Assembly (NCBI RefSeq): GCF_000280495.2
Contig: NZ_CP018016.1
Coordinates: forward strand, 2,542,001 to 2,606,000
Length of the DNA stretch: 64,000 nt
Direction of reading: 5' to 3'
Origin: Kosakonia radicincitans DSM 16656
GTDB lineage: Bacteria; Pseudomonadota; Gammaproteobacteria; Enterobacterales; Enterobacteriaceae
Shown: positions 42,286 through 51,600 of the stretch, piece after piece
Layout: each line of letters opens with the position of its first letter
How positions within the stretch are numbered: position 1 is the first letter of the stretch
Notes under the pieces: model-generated
Databases searched by the model: none
The model's input: the letters and a program-made list of their open reading frames with translations, nothing else
Told to the model about the DNA's origin: nothing
Position numbers and translations under genes: made by a program

Positions 42286-43269
42286 GTGGAAGCATTAAAA
42301 GGCTCCGGGGTGAATGTCCCGGATGCGGTTTTTGCGTGGCGGCTGGATGGAAAAGGGGGCGTTAAGCCGCTCGAAGATGATGACATTATTACTGAACAAA
42401 CACCGTGCTGGGTGCATCTGAATTATACCAATCAGGAGAGTGCACAGTGGCTGGCCTCAACGCCGTTGCTGCCGAACAGTGCGCGTGATGCGCTTTCCGG
42501 AGAAAGTACGCGTCCACGCGTTAACCGGTTGGGTGAGGGGACGCTCATTACGCTGCGCTGCATTAACGGCAGCACTGATGAACGACCCGACCAGCTCGTG
42601 GCCGTGCGGTTATACATGGATTCGCGGATGATTGTCTCCACGCGTCAGCGTAAAGTTATGGCGCTGGATGATGTGGTCAGGGATCTGGAAGAGGGTTCCG
42701 GCCCAACGGATAGCGGCGCCTGGCTGGTGGATGTTTGCGATGCGTTGACCGATCATGCCAGCGAATTTATTGAATCCTTGCACGACAGGATTATCGATCT
42801 GGAAGATAACCTGCTCGATCAGCAAATTCCTCCGCGGGGAATTCTGGCGTTGCTGCGCAAACAGTTAATTGTTATGCGCCGCTATATGGCGCCGCAGCGT
42901 GATGTCTTTTCACGGCTGGCCAGTGAACGTCTGGCGTGGATGAGTGACGATCAGCGCCGTCGGATGCAGGATATCGCCGATCGCCTCGGGCGTGGCCTGG
43001 ATGAGATCGATGCCTGCATTGCACGTACGGCAGTGATGACGGATGAGATTACGCAGGTGATGCAGGAGTCGCTGGCGCGACGCACGTATACCATGTCGTT
43101 GATGGCAATGGTGTTTTTGCCGAGTACCTTTCTTACTGGCTTGTTTGGCGTCAATCTGGGCGGCATTCCGGGAGGCGGTTGGCAATTCGGCTTTTCGATC
43201 TTCTGCGTGATGTTGGTGGTACTGATCGGCGGTGTTACCTGGTGGTTGCATCGTAGTAACTGGCTGTAA
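42286..43269 (+). CDS. zntB: Zinc transporter ZntB
   Basis: ZntB is a pentameric CorA-family inner-membrane zinc transporter. It was first described as an exporter in Salmonella and later as a proton-coupled importer. The 327 residues have a large cytoplasmic domain and two C-terminal transmembrane helices. The selectivity loop [10 protein letters not shown] lies between them. The start is GTG 42286 with GGAGG upstream, giving the E. coli length. Confidence 0.95.
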   Translation: MEALKGSGVNVPDAVFAWRLDGKGGVKPLEDDDIITEQTPCWVHLNYTNQESAQWLASTPLLPNSARDALSGESTRPRVNRLGEGTLITLRCINGSTDERPDQLVAVRLYMDSRMIVSTRQRKVMALDDVVRDLEEGSGPTDSGAWLVDVCDALTDHASEFIESLHDRIIDLEDNLLDQQIPPRGILALLRKQLIVMRRYMAPQRDVFSRLASERLAWMSDDQRRRMQDIADRLGRGLDEIDACIARTAVMTDEITQVMQESLARRTYTMSLMAMVFLPSTFLTGLFGVNLGGIPGGGWQFGFSIFCVMLVVLIGGVTWWLHRSNWL

Positions 43270-43315
43270 AATTTCACTTTTTTAACATTTTTTGAACATA
43301 AAAACGCCAGATAGT

Positions 43316-43329
43316 TTGAGCGAGGTCAA
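43316..43329 (+). promoter_or_regulatory. FNR box of fnrS
   Basis: TTGAG-N4-GTCAA matches the FNR consensus TTGAT-N4-ATCAA. Its centre is about 42 bases before the predicted fnrS start, the class II activating position. Confidence 0.8.
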
Positions 43330-43364
43330 TAAATACAATACCTATTCAGGGCAATATTTCTCTC

Positions 43365-43485
43365 GCAGGTGAATGCAACGTCAAGCGATGGGCGTTGCGC
43401 TCCATATTGTCTTACTTCCTTTTTTGAATTACTGCATAGCACAATTGATTCGTACGACGCCGACTTAATGAGTCGGCTTTTTTTT
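43365..43485 (+). ncRNA. fnrS: Anaerobically induced small RNA FnrS
   Basis: The sequence matches remembered E. coli FnrS almost base for base. It begins GCAGGTGAATGCAACGTC and ends in the terminator GCCGACT-loop-AGTCGGC plus eight T. It is 121 bases long, one shorter in the terminator loop. FnrS is an Hfq-binding RNA made under FNR control without oxygen; it represses aerobic metabolic genes such as sodB and maeA. It lies between zntB and dbpA, as in E. coli, and an FNR box is in place upstream. Confidence 0.95.
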
Positions 43486-43542
43486 GCCTCTTTTTTACCT
43501 GCGACTACCCTTAACAAGGTATCTCACGTAAAGGAGGCGATG

Positions 43543-43710
43543 ATGAATACACGCAATTCCTCATATCCCAGCGATCCGGTTCCGACCGATCCGATCCCGA
43601 TTCCCGATCCCATTCCCCATCCGCAACCGATGCCGGACCCGCCGCCGGATGAAGAACCCATTAAGATGTCGCGTAAACAGGGCAGATCTGAGAGGATACG
43701 CGCCTGCTGA
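43543..43710 (+). CDS. Proline-rich microprotein (55 residues)
   Basis: I do not recognise this protein. A strong AAGGAGG lies five bases before ATG 43543; the ATG three bases earlier is too close. The peptide is dominated by D/P repeats (DPVPTDPIPIPDPIPHPQP) and ends in a basic tail KQGRSERIRAC with a final cysteine. It has no signal peptide or membrane helix and is probably disordered. It lies between the fnrS terminator and dbpA, 29 bases before dbpA, so it may be expressed with dbpA. The underlying DNA has CGATCC-like repeats. Function unknown. Confidence 0.65.
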   Translation: MNTRNSSYPSDPVPTDPIPIPDPIPHPQPMPDPPPDEEPIKMSRKQGRSERIRAC

Positions 43711-43739
43711 TCTCAGCCCTTTTATCGCGAGACTTTATT

Positions 43740-45110
43740 GTGACCGCTTTTTCAACCTTAAATGCTTTGCCCGCCGCCCAGATCGAGAATCTTAACGATC
43801 TGGGCTATCTCTCTATGACTCCAGTCCAGGCCGCTGCGCTGCCTGCCATTCTCGCCGGAAAAGATGTCCGCGTGCAGGCAAAAACAGGCAGTGGCAAAAC
43901 GGCGGCGTTTGGGCTGGGCTTATTGCAACATATTGATGCCAGCCGATTTCAGACGCAGTCATTGATTTTATGCCCGACGCGTGAGCTGGCCGATCAGGTC
44001 GCCAGCGAGTTACGCCGCCTGGCGCGCTATATGCCCAATATCAAAGTGCTGACTCTCTGCGGCGGCCAGCCATTTGGTGCGCAGCGCGATTCATTACAAC
44101 ATGCGCCGCACATTATTGTTGCCACGCCGGGGCGTTTGCTCGATCACCTGCAAAAAAACACCGTTACCCTGGATAACCTGCAAACGCTGGTCATGGACGA
44201 AGCCGATCGCATGCTCGACATGGGATTCAGCGAGGCGATTGATGACGTTATCCGTTTTGCGCCTGCCTCACGGCAGACCCTGCTGTTTTCAGCCACCTGG
44301 CCGGAAGCGATTGCCGCCATCAGTGGCCGCGTCCAGCGCGACCCGGAAACCATTGAAATCGATAGCGTCGATGCGCTGCCCGCCGTTGAACAGCAGTTCT
44401 TCGAGGTTTCCCGTCAGGGCAAAGCCGCACTGTTGCAAAAGCTCTTAAGCGAGCACCGTCCGGCTTCCTGTGTGGTGTTCTGTAATACCAAAAAAGATTG
44501 TCAGGAAGTGTGCGATGCGCTGAACGCCGCGGGGCAGAACGCACTGGCGCTGCATGGCGATCTGGAGCAGCGCGACCGCGATCAAACACTGGTGCGTTTT
44601 GCCAACGGTAGCGCGCGCGTGCTGGTGGCGACCGATGTCGCTGCGCGTGGTCTCGACATTAAATCGCTCGAGCTGGTGGTGAACTACGAACTGGCATGGG
44701 ATCCGGAAGTACACGTACACCGTATCGGACGTACTGCGCGCGCGGGTAATAGCGGCCTGGCAATCAGTTTCTGTGCGCCGGAAGAGGCACAGCGCGCCAA
44801 TATTCTCGCGGAAATGCTGCAACTGAAGCTGAACTGGTGCAACGCACCAGCTAACGTCAAAGTGGTGCCGCTGGAAGCGGAAATGGCCACGCTGTGCATT
44901 GATGGCGGTAAAAAAGCCAAAATGCGTCCCGGCGATGTGCTGGGCGCGCTGACCGGCGATATGGGGCTGGATGGCGCGGACATCGGTAAAATCACCGTGC
45001 ATCCGGCGCATGTTTATGTGGCTGTTCGCCAGAGTGTGGCGCGTCAGGCGTGGAAGCAGTTGCAGAACGGGAAGATTAAAGGCAAGAGCTGCCGCGTACG
45101 GCTGTTGTAA
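43740..45110 (+). CDS. dbpA: ATP-dependent RNA helicase DbpA
   Basis: DbpA is a DEAD-box helicase that acts on hairpin 92 of 23S rRNA during 50S subunit assembly. The 456 residues hold Walker A AKTGSGKT, the DEAD motif (VMDEADRMLDMGF), SAT, and the helicase motif HRIGRTARAG. A C-terminal RNA-binding domain recognises 23S rRNA. The start is GTG 43740, giving MTAFSTLN. The ribosome-binding site is weak (GAGA), in keeping with E. coli. Confidence 0.96.
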   Translation: MTAFSTLNALPAAQIENLNDLGYLSMTPVQAAALPAILAGKDVRVQAKTGSGKTAAFGLGLLQHIDASRFQTQSLILCPTRELADQVASELRRLARYMPNIKVLTLCGGQPFGAQRDSLQHAPHIIVATPGRLLDHLQKNTVTLDNLQTLVMDEADRMLDMGFSEAIDDVIRFAPASRQTLLFSATWPEAIAAISGRVQRDPETIEIDSVDALPAVEQQFFEVSRQGKAALLQKLLSEHRPASCVVFCNTKKDCQEVCDALNAAGQNALALHGDLEQRDRDQTLVRFANGSARVLVATDVAARGLDIKSLELVVNYELAWDPEVHVHRIGRTARAGNSGLAISFCAPEEAQRANILAEMLQLKLNWCNAPANVKVVPLEAEMATLCIDGGKKAKMRPGDVLGALTGDMGLDGADIGKITVHPAHVYVAVRQSVARQAWKQLQNGKIKGKSCRVRLL

Positions 45111-45115
45111 AATCC

Positions 45116-45140
45116 GCCTCTCTGCATGCAGCAGAGAGGC
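45116..45140. terminator. Hairpin between dbpA and ttcA
   Basis: GCCTCTCTGC and GCAGAGAGGC form a ten-base stem around ATGCA. Short T-tracts lie on both sides, so it probably serves both converging genes. Confidence 0.7.
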
Positions 45141-45146
45141 TGGGAT

Positions 45147-46082
45147 TTATTTCACTTCAATGACGTTAAGACGCAGTTCATCGAGCTGCGCGTCATCTTC
45201 TTCCGGCTGCCAGCCAGCCGGTTGCAACGGGATCTCTTCGCGGTCAAACGCCAGGTCGCCGCCGTTGACCACTTCCGAACCGTGTGTAATACCTTTGAAA
45301 TCAAACAGATTGACGTCACTGAGATGCGATGGCACCACGTTCTGCATGGCGCTGAACATGGTCTCGATGCGCCCTGGATAACGTTTGTCCCAGTCACGCA
45401 GCATATCGGCAATCACCTGGCGTTGCAGGTTCGGCTGCGAACCACACAGGTTGCACGGAATGATCGGGAAACCTTTCGCTTGTGAAAAACGCTCAATATC
45501 TTTTTCGCGGCAGTAAGCCAGCGGGCGGATCACAATGTGTTTGCCGTCATCGCTCATCAGCTTCGGCGGCATGCCCTTCATTTTCCCGCCATAGAACATA
45601 TTCAAAAACAGCGTTTGCAGAATGTCATCGCGGTGGTGGCCAAGGGCAATCTTGGTCGCGCCCAGTTCGCTCGCCGTACGGTAGAGGATCCCGCGACGCA
45701 GGCGGGAACAGAGAGAACAGGTGGTTTTGCCTTCCGGGATCTTCTCTTTCACGATGCCGTAAGTGTTCTCTTCCACGATTTTGTACTCAACGCCGAGCGC
45801 ATCCAGATACTGCGGCAGAATATGTTCCGGGAAACCCGGTTGCTTCTGATCGAGATTGACCGCCACCAGCGAAAAATTGACCGGCGCGCTCTGTTGCAGG
45901 TTGCGCAGAATTTCCAGCATCGTGTAGCTATCTTTGCCGCCGGAAAGGCAGACCATGATGCGGTCGCCTTCTTCAATCATGTTGAAGTCGGCAATGGCTT
46001 CGCCGACGTTACGGCGCAGACGTTTTTGCAGTTTGTTCAGGTTGTACTGCTCTTTCTTTGTAATCTCTTGTTTCTCGGTCAT
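45147..46082 (-). CDS. ttcA: tRNA 2-thiocytidine biosynthesis protein TtcA
   Basis: TtcA makes 2-thiocytidine at position 32 of certain tRNAs. It uses ATP and an iron-sulfur cluster. The 311 residues have the PP-loop SGGKDS near residue 42 and cluster cysteines in CSLC (about 122 and 125) and CNLCGSQ (about 222). I start at ATG 46082; upstream in-frame codons are not conserved. In E. coli K-12 the Rac prophage sits in this gene; here it is uninterrupted. Confidence 0.96.
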   Translation of the reverse strand: MTEKQEITKKEQYNLNKLQKRLRRNVGEAIADFNMIEEGDRIMVCLSGGKDSYTMLEILRNLQQSAPVNFSLVAVNLDQKQPGFPEHILPQYLDALGVEYKIVEENTYGIVKEKIPEGKTTCSLCSRLRRGILYRTASELGATKIALGHHRDDILQTLFLNMFYGGKMKGMPPKLMSDDGKHIVIRPLAYCREKDIERFSQAKGFPIIPCNLCGSQPNLQRQVIADMLRDWDKRYPGRIETMFSAMQNVVPSHLSDVNLFDFKGITHGSEVVNGGDLAFDREEIPLQPAGWQPEEDDAQLDELRLNVIEVK

Positions 46083-46519
46083 TATTTCTTTTCTCTGGAT
46101 GCGTCGGGAGCACGACGTGGGCAAACCAAATCCGCAAGGGACAGCCGATTATTCCCTGTGACAGTGCGATTCTGGTTCATTACCTCTGTCCATGCGCCAT
46201 AAGCCATTTGCGCGTTTTTATGCCCCTTCAGGTTGGCAATAAAATACAGATTAGCGCCGGCACTCAAAAGTCAGCAGGCAAAAGTATGCGCGTATGGTAC
46301 GGATTCCGGCGACGAATGCCAGCGCGTTTTACGAGCGCATTTCATCTTGCCCCTGCAAAGGATAAAGAATAGTGTGGTTTTCGTTCGCTTTTGCGCATTC
46401 GCTGAATATAAACATCATGCATTTTACCGTCTTCTGTCCGTAGGATCTTCCTCAAACCTGTATCGCCTGGTAGGGAGAAATATCCTGTTATCTCTATAAC
46501 AGCAAGGGAGATGTAAGCA
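46083..46519. other. Intergenic region between ttcA and the phytase gene
   Basis: These 437 bases hold the ttcA and phytase promoters but no reading frame that I trust. A perfect inverted repeat, CTGTTAT-CTCT-ATAACAG (46485-46502), lies directly before the phytase ribosome-binding site (AAGGGAG). It could be an operator or a leader hairpin. Confidence 0.5.
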
Positions 46520-47812
46520 ATGAACACCTTGATTGTTCGTTTCATTTTTTTAACGCTGATATTCGGTTCGGTTCCAGCGCTTGCTTCGGGAAAGAGCGAA
46601 ATGAAGCTGGAACGCGTGGTCATTCTCAGCCGCCATGGCGTAAGGGCACCGACAAAATCCACCGCGCTCATGCAAGCCGTCACACCTTATCAGTGGCCAC
46701 AATGGGACGTGCCTTTAGGCTGGCTGACGCCGCGTGGAGGGCAGCTTATTTCTGAGTTGGGGAAGTATCAGCGTTTGCGGCTGGCGGAGAAAGGTCTGCA
46801 AGGCGATAAAACGTGTCCGTTTGCGCAGGTCGCTGTCGTTGCCGATACGGATCAACGAACGCGTAAAACAGGTGAAGCATTTCTTGCCGGGTTTGCGCCA
46901 GAATGCCATATCCCGGTGCACTATCAACAACAGCAAACCCGAACAGATCCTGTTTTTAACCCCATAAAAGCGGGTAAATGTTCATTCAACCCTGTAAAAG
47001 TGAAAGAGGCGATTCTGAACCAGGCCGGAGGCGATATCGGGCACTACGCGCAACGATACCAACCAGCCTTTCAGACTCTGGAAAAGGTTTTAAATTTCTC
47101 TCAGTCAGAAAAATGCAAAGCAACCGGGCAGAATAATGGCTGCTCATTAACCCAGGTCTTACCCACGAAACTCAACGCCACGCCGGATAATGTTTCGTTA
47201 ACCGGCGCATGGGGGCTTTCTTCAATGCTGACAGAGATATTCCTGCTCCAGCAGGCTCAGGGTATGCCACAAGTGGCCTGGGGACGGATAGCGGGGGAGA
47301 AAGAATGGGGCGAGTTATTAAGTCTGCACAACGCGCAGTTTGACCTTTTGCAAAAAACGCCAGAAGTGGCACGTAGCAAGGCAACGCCCTTACTCGATTT
47401 GATTCGCACTGCGCTGGTAACGAAAGGGTCAGCCGAAAATAGCTATGGCATTAACTTGCCGGTTTCTTTGTTATTTATTGCCGGGCACGATACCAATCTG
47501 GCCAATATCAGCGGGGCATTAGGTATTAACTGGTTGCTCCCCGCTCAGCCCGATAATACTCCGCCGGGCGGTGAGCTGGTTTTCGAAAGATGGAAGCGGC
47601 TCAGTGATAATAGCGACTGGATTCAGGTTTCGTTCGTTTATCAGACATTGCAGGAGATGCGGGAAATGCAGCCTTTATCGCTGGAAAATCCACCCGGACA
47701 AGTGGATCTGAAGCTCACGGCATGCAACGAAAAAAATGCGCAGGGAATGTGTTCGCTGGCAAGTTTTTCAGCGCTGATTGAATCAGTGCGTGTACCTGCT
47801 TGCGGTTTATAA
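46520..47812 (+). CDS. AppA-type periplasmic phytase / acid phosphatase
   Basis: This 430-residue histidine acid phosphatase closely resembles E. coli AppA, which hydrolyses phytate and other phosphate esters at low pH in the periplasm. A signal peptide (LIVRFIFLTLIFGSVPALA) is followed by the catalytic RHGVRAPT (about residue 38). The proton-donor motif GHDTN is near residue 325. Cysteines are placed as in AppA for disulfides. It is not at the E. coli appA locus, so it may be a relocated orthologue or a separate acquisition. It has its own leader with an inverted repeat. Confidence 0.92.
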   Translation: MNTLIVRFIFLTLIFGSVPALASGKSEMKLERVVILSRHGVRAPTKSTALMQAVTPYQWPQWDVPLGWLTPRGGQLISELGKYQRLRLAEKGLQGDKTCPFAQVAVVADTDQRTRKTGEAFLAGFAPECHIPVHYQQQQTRTDPVFNPIKAGKCSFNPVKVKEAILNQAGGDIGHYAQRYQPAFQTLEKVLNFSQSEKCKATGQNNGCSLTQVLPTKLNATPDNVSLTGAWGLSSMLTEIFLLQQAQGMPQVAWGRIAGEKEWGELLSLHNAQFDLLQKTPEVARSKATPLLDLIRTALVTKGSAENSYGINLPVSLLFIAGHDTNLANISGALGINWLLPAQPDNTPPGGELVFERWKRLSDNSDWIQVSFVYQTLQEMREMQPLSLENPPGQVDLKLTACNEKNAQGMCSLASFSALIESVRVPACGL

Positions 47813-47909
47813 ACAAGCGTCTGTTAGCGAAAAATATTCTCACCGTACATGCCCGGAACTCCGGCAGTTTTTCACTCCGGGCATGTTTCCAGGCAGTAAA
47901 ATCGATGGA

Positions 47910-48236
47910 TTATTCCTGTGGCGCAGCAAACGAATACTCTTTTTCAACCCGGCAGATGCGCGTGGTGAAGGAGTGATACCACTTTTCCCGTCCGGTTTTC
48001 TGCGCTATCGCGTGCTCAGCGTTTGCTTTCCAGTTTTTAATCGCGTCAAGTGATTCCCAGTATGAGACGGTAATTCCCACTTCCTCACGCGCGGAATCGA
48101 CACCGAGAAAACCCGGCTGGTTAATCGCCAGTTCCATCATACGATCGGACATTGCGCCATAACCGTCATCAACCGCTGTGCGCACGGAGGTAAAAATCAC
48201 GGCGTAATAGGGCGTGGAAGGACTGTTTTTTGACAT
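47910..48236 (-). CDS. Small ABM-like (antibiotic biosynthesis monooxygenase fold) protein
   Basis: The 108 residues fit the dimeric alpha/beta-barrel ABM fold. Typical features are YYAVIFTSVR at the first strand, MELAINQPGFLGVDSARE, ISYWESLDAI-like ITVSYWESLDAIKNW, and the later KWYHSF. Such proteins include quinol monooxygenases and heme-handling enzymes, but many have no known reaction. The assignment is to the fold only. It lies on the minus strand after a KTSC gene, 69 bases away, and could be in one unit with it. Confidence 0.7.
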   Translation of the reverse strand: MSKNSPSTPYYAVIFTSVRTAVDDGYGAMSDRMMELAINQPGFLGVDSAREEVGITVSYWESLDAIKNWKANAEHAIAQKTGREKWYHSFTTRICRVEKEYSFAAPQE

Positions 48237-48305
48237 TGCGGTTTCCGTTATAAGAGTGAAAAAACTTATCCTGACAGATTATAAGAACGGCGGGCAGCTA
48301 CCTGT

Positions 48306-48518
48306 TCAGGCGACTTTTTTTTCGGGGAATTTTCCTTTGACCACGCCATCGTAAAAGCGGCCTTTCGAGACAACGGTCAGAAAAACCGTGAAGATCCGCT
48401 CCGGAACGTTCTGATACTGATAAATGCTTTTATCGTGAAAACAGATTTCGAGCGTGAGGCTGCGGCTGTCATAACCAATGGAAGAAATGCGTGATGAGGT
48501 TACGGGATGATGTCGCAT
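48306..48518 (-). CDS. KTSC-domain protein
   Basis: A 70-residue protein fits the KTSC domain pattern: SSRISSIGYDSRSLTLEICF, then YQYQNVPERIF and SKGRFYDGVVKGKF. KTSC domains occur alone or fused to RNA- and DNA-acting enzymes, and single-domain members have no known role. AAGGAG lies nine bases before ATG 48518. The ABM-like gene follows on the same strand. Confidence 0.75.
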   Translation of the reverse strand: MRHHPVTSSRISSIGYDSRSLTLEICFHDKSIYQYQNVPERIFTVFLTVVSKGRFYDGVVKGKFPEKKVA

Positions 48519-48594
48519 GCTGTTCGCTCCTTGCTGCCCGGGAAAACTGATTATTAACGCAGCTTGCGGATGGTGTCATGCGAAATCCGTGCGT

Positions 48595-48627
48595 TAAAAA
48601 AGCCACCGGCGTTAACCGGTGGCTTTT
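48595..48627. terminator. Bidirectional terminator after nifJ
   Basis: AAAAAAGCCACCGG and CCGGTGGCTTTTT form a long stem around GTTAA-type loop bases, with T-runs on both strands. Confidence 0.88.
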
Positions 48628-48639
48628 TAGGCAGCTCGT

Positions 48640-51600
48640 TTACTCGGTCGGGCTTTTCTCTGCTTTTCCGGCCAGTTGCGCGAGGAAGTCATAGCGTTTT
48701 TGCAGGTCGGCGGCGGCATCTTTCCACAGTTGCTCTGCCACTTCCGGCTGCTGCGCATTCAGACGACGGAAACGCTGCTCATTGAGCAGCGTTTCCGCCA
48801 GCGCGTCAGATGGCGGACGTGAATCCAGCGCCAGCGGGATTTTGCCTTCCTCTTCGCGGCGTGGATCGTAACGATAGAGCGGCCAGAAGCCGGTGGCGGT
48901 CAACTGACGCATCTGATCGTGGCTCAGCGCCAGGTCGTAACCGTGCTCTTCGCATGGGCTGTAAGCGATGATCAGCGATGGCCCCGGATAGGATTCCGCT
49001 TCCTGAATAGCTTTCACGGTCTGGTTCAACTGTGCGCCAAGGGAAATCTGCGCCACATAAACATGTCCGTACATCATCATGCTGACACCCAGATCCTTGC
49101 GCGCTTTACGTTTACCGTGTTCGCCAAATTTGGTCACCGCACCCAGCGGTGTGGCTTTTGATGCCTGGCCGCCGGTGTTGGAGTAGCACTGGGTATCAAG
49201 CACCAGAATATTGACGTTTTCGGTCAGACTCATCACATGATCCAGCCCGCCGAAACCAATGTCATAGGCCCAGCCATCGCCGCCAATCAGCCAGATCGAT
49301 TTCTCAACCAGCGCATCGGCATCGGTCAGAAGTTGCTGTGCACCTTCAACATTGGCCAGTGCGTTACGCAGTTCAGCAACCTGTGCACGGCGAACGTCCG
49401 GCGTGGCCTCCTGCTGAAGAGCGGCAAACAGTTCCGCCGGAATATGGTCGGCAAATTGATTCACCAGACGCATCACACGCTGGCGATGTTGATCGACGCT
49501 GAGACGGAAGCCCAGACCAAACTCGGCGTTATCCTCAAACAGCGAGTTCGCCCACGCCGGACCGCGCCCGTTGGCGTCTGTGGTATACGGCGTTGAAGGC
49601 AGATTACCGCCGTAAATGGATGAGCACCCGGTAGCGTTGGCAATCATCATCCGGTCGCCATACAACTGGGTCAGGAGCTTGATGTACGGCGTTTCACCGC
49701 AGCCGGAACACGCGCCGGAATATTCAAACAGCGGGGTGATCAGTTGCGAAGTACGGATATCAATGCGTTCCAGCGTGCTGCGGTCGATCTCCGGCAGACC
49801 GAGGAAGAAGTCATAATTCACTTTCTCTTCTTCCACATGTTCAAGGCGCGACATCATATTGATGGCCTTGATATCCGGGTTCTGACGATCTTTCGCCGGG
49901 CAGACCTCAACACACAGATTACAGCCGGTGCAATCCTCCGGCGCGACCTGCAAGACATATTTCTGACCCCGCATATCGCGCGATTTTACGTCCAGTGAAT
50001 GGAGCGTATCGGGAGCCTCTTCCATCGCTGCCGGAGAAACTACTTTCGCGCGGATCGCCGAATGCGGGCAGGCGGCGACACAGTGGTTACACTGGGTACA
50101 GAGATCTTCTTTCCAGATGGGGATCTCTTCCGCGATATTGCGTTTCTCCCAGCGGGTGGTGCCGACCGGCCAGGTGCCGTCCGGCGGCAGGGCTGAGACC
50201 GGCAGCGCATCGCCAAGGCCCGCCAGCATAGCGGCGGTGACGGTTTTGACAAAATCCGGCGCCGCATCGGAAACCACCGGCGGGCGGTGTGCGCTCAGCG
50301 GGTTGACAGGCTCCAGCGATACTTCGAACAGTGATTCACGCGCCAGCGCCAGTGCCTGCCAGTTGCGCTCAACCAGCTCCTGACCTTTGCTGCTGTAGCT
50401 TTTGGCGATCGCGCCCTGCAATTCAGCCAGCGCGCTGTCGCCCGGCAATATATTTGTCAGATGGAAGAACGCCATCTGCATTACGGTGTTAATACGTGCG
50501 CCGAGGCTGCATTCGCGGGCGATTTTCGCCGCGTTGACCACGAAGAAACGGGCTTTTTTCTGATTCAGCACCGCCTGAACTTCCTGCGGCAGCCGCGACC
50601 ACACTTCCTCTGCGCTGTAGGGCGTATTGAGCAGGAAAATACCGCCCGGCTTCAGCCGTTCGGCCATTTGGTATTTATCGATAAACTGCAACTGATGGCA
50701 ACCGACAAAATCCGCCTGCGAAACCAGATAGGCGGAGTTTATTGGTCTTTCGCTGACGCGCAAATGCGAAACCGTCAGGCCGCCCGCTTTTTTCGAGTCA
50801 TAGACAAAATAACCCTGCGCATACCACGGCGTGGAGTTACCAATAATCTTGATATTGTTTTTGGTCGCCGAGACGCTGCCATCGCTGCCCAGCCCGTAAA
50901 ATAGCGCTTCCAGTTTCGCGTGCGATGGCAGGGTGTTTTCCGGCAGCGGCAGCGAGAGATTGGTAACGTCGTCGTAGATACCGACGGTAAAACGCGGTCT
51001 GGGCTTTGCCGCGCGCAGCTCGTTAAACACCGCCAGCACGCATTCCGGGCCAAACTCTTTGGAGGATAAACCATAGCGCCCGCCAATCACTCGCGGCAGG
51101 GTTTCGCGTTCACCGTGATTAAAGGCTTCCGCCAGCGCGGTCATCACATCAAGATAAAGTGGTTCCGCCAGCGCGCCTGGTTCTTTGGTGCGATCGAGCA
51201 CAGCGACAGTACGCGCGCTTTCCGGCAAGACCGCCAGCAGATGCGCGGCGCTAAACGGGCGATAGAGGCGAACTTTCAGCACGCCGACTTTCTCACCCCG
51301 CGTCAGCAACTCATCAACCACCTCTTCGCAGGTACCTATTGCTGAACCCATCAGTACAATCACGCGATCGGCCTGCGGATGTCCGTAGTATTCGAACGGC
51401 TTGTAGCTGCGGCCGGTGGCTTCGGCTAAATCGTTCATTGCCTGTTCGACGTGAGCGTAAACCGCGTTGTACCACGGGTTGGTCGCCTCGCGGGACTGGA
51501 AGTAAGTGTCCGGGTTAGCCGATGTGCCGCGAATGACCGGATGCTCCGGGTTCAACGCACGGGCGCGATGGTCGTCAATCTCCTGTTGTGGTAGCAGATT

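Noticed and set aside
43540..43542. Upstream ATG for the proline-rich microprotein
   Set aside because: It lies only two bases from the AGGAGG sequence; the ATG at 43543 has the better five-base spacing.
46082..46267. Minus-strand 61-codon frame just upstream of ttcA, briefly considered as an integrase remnant
   Set aside because: A short GHK-like string is not enough; no catalytic residues, and the frame lies in the ttcA promoter region.
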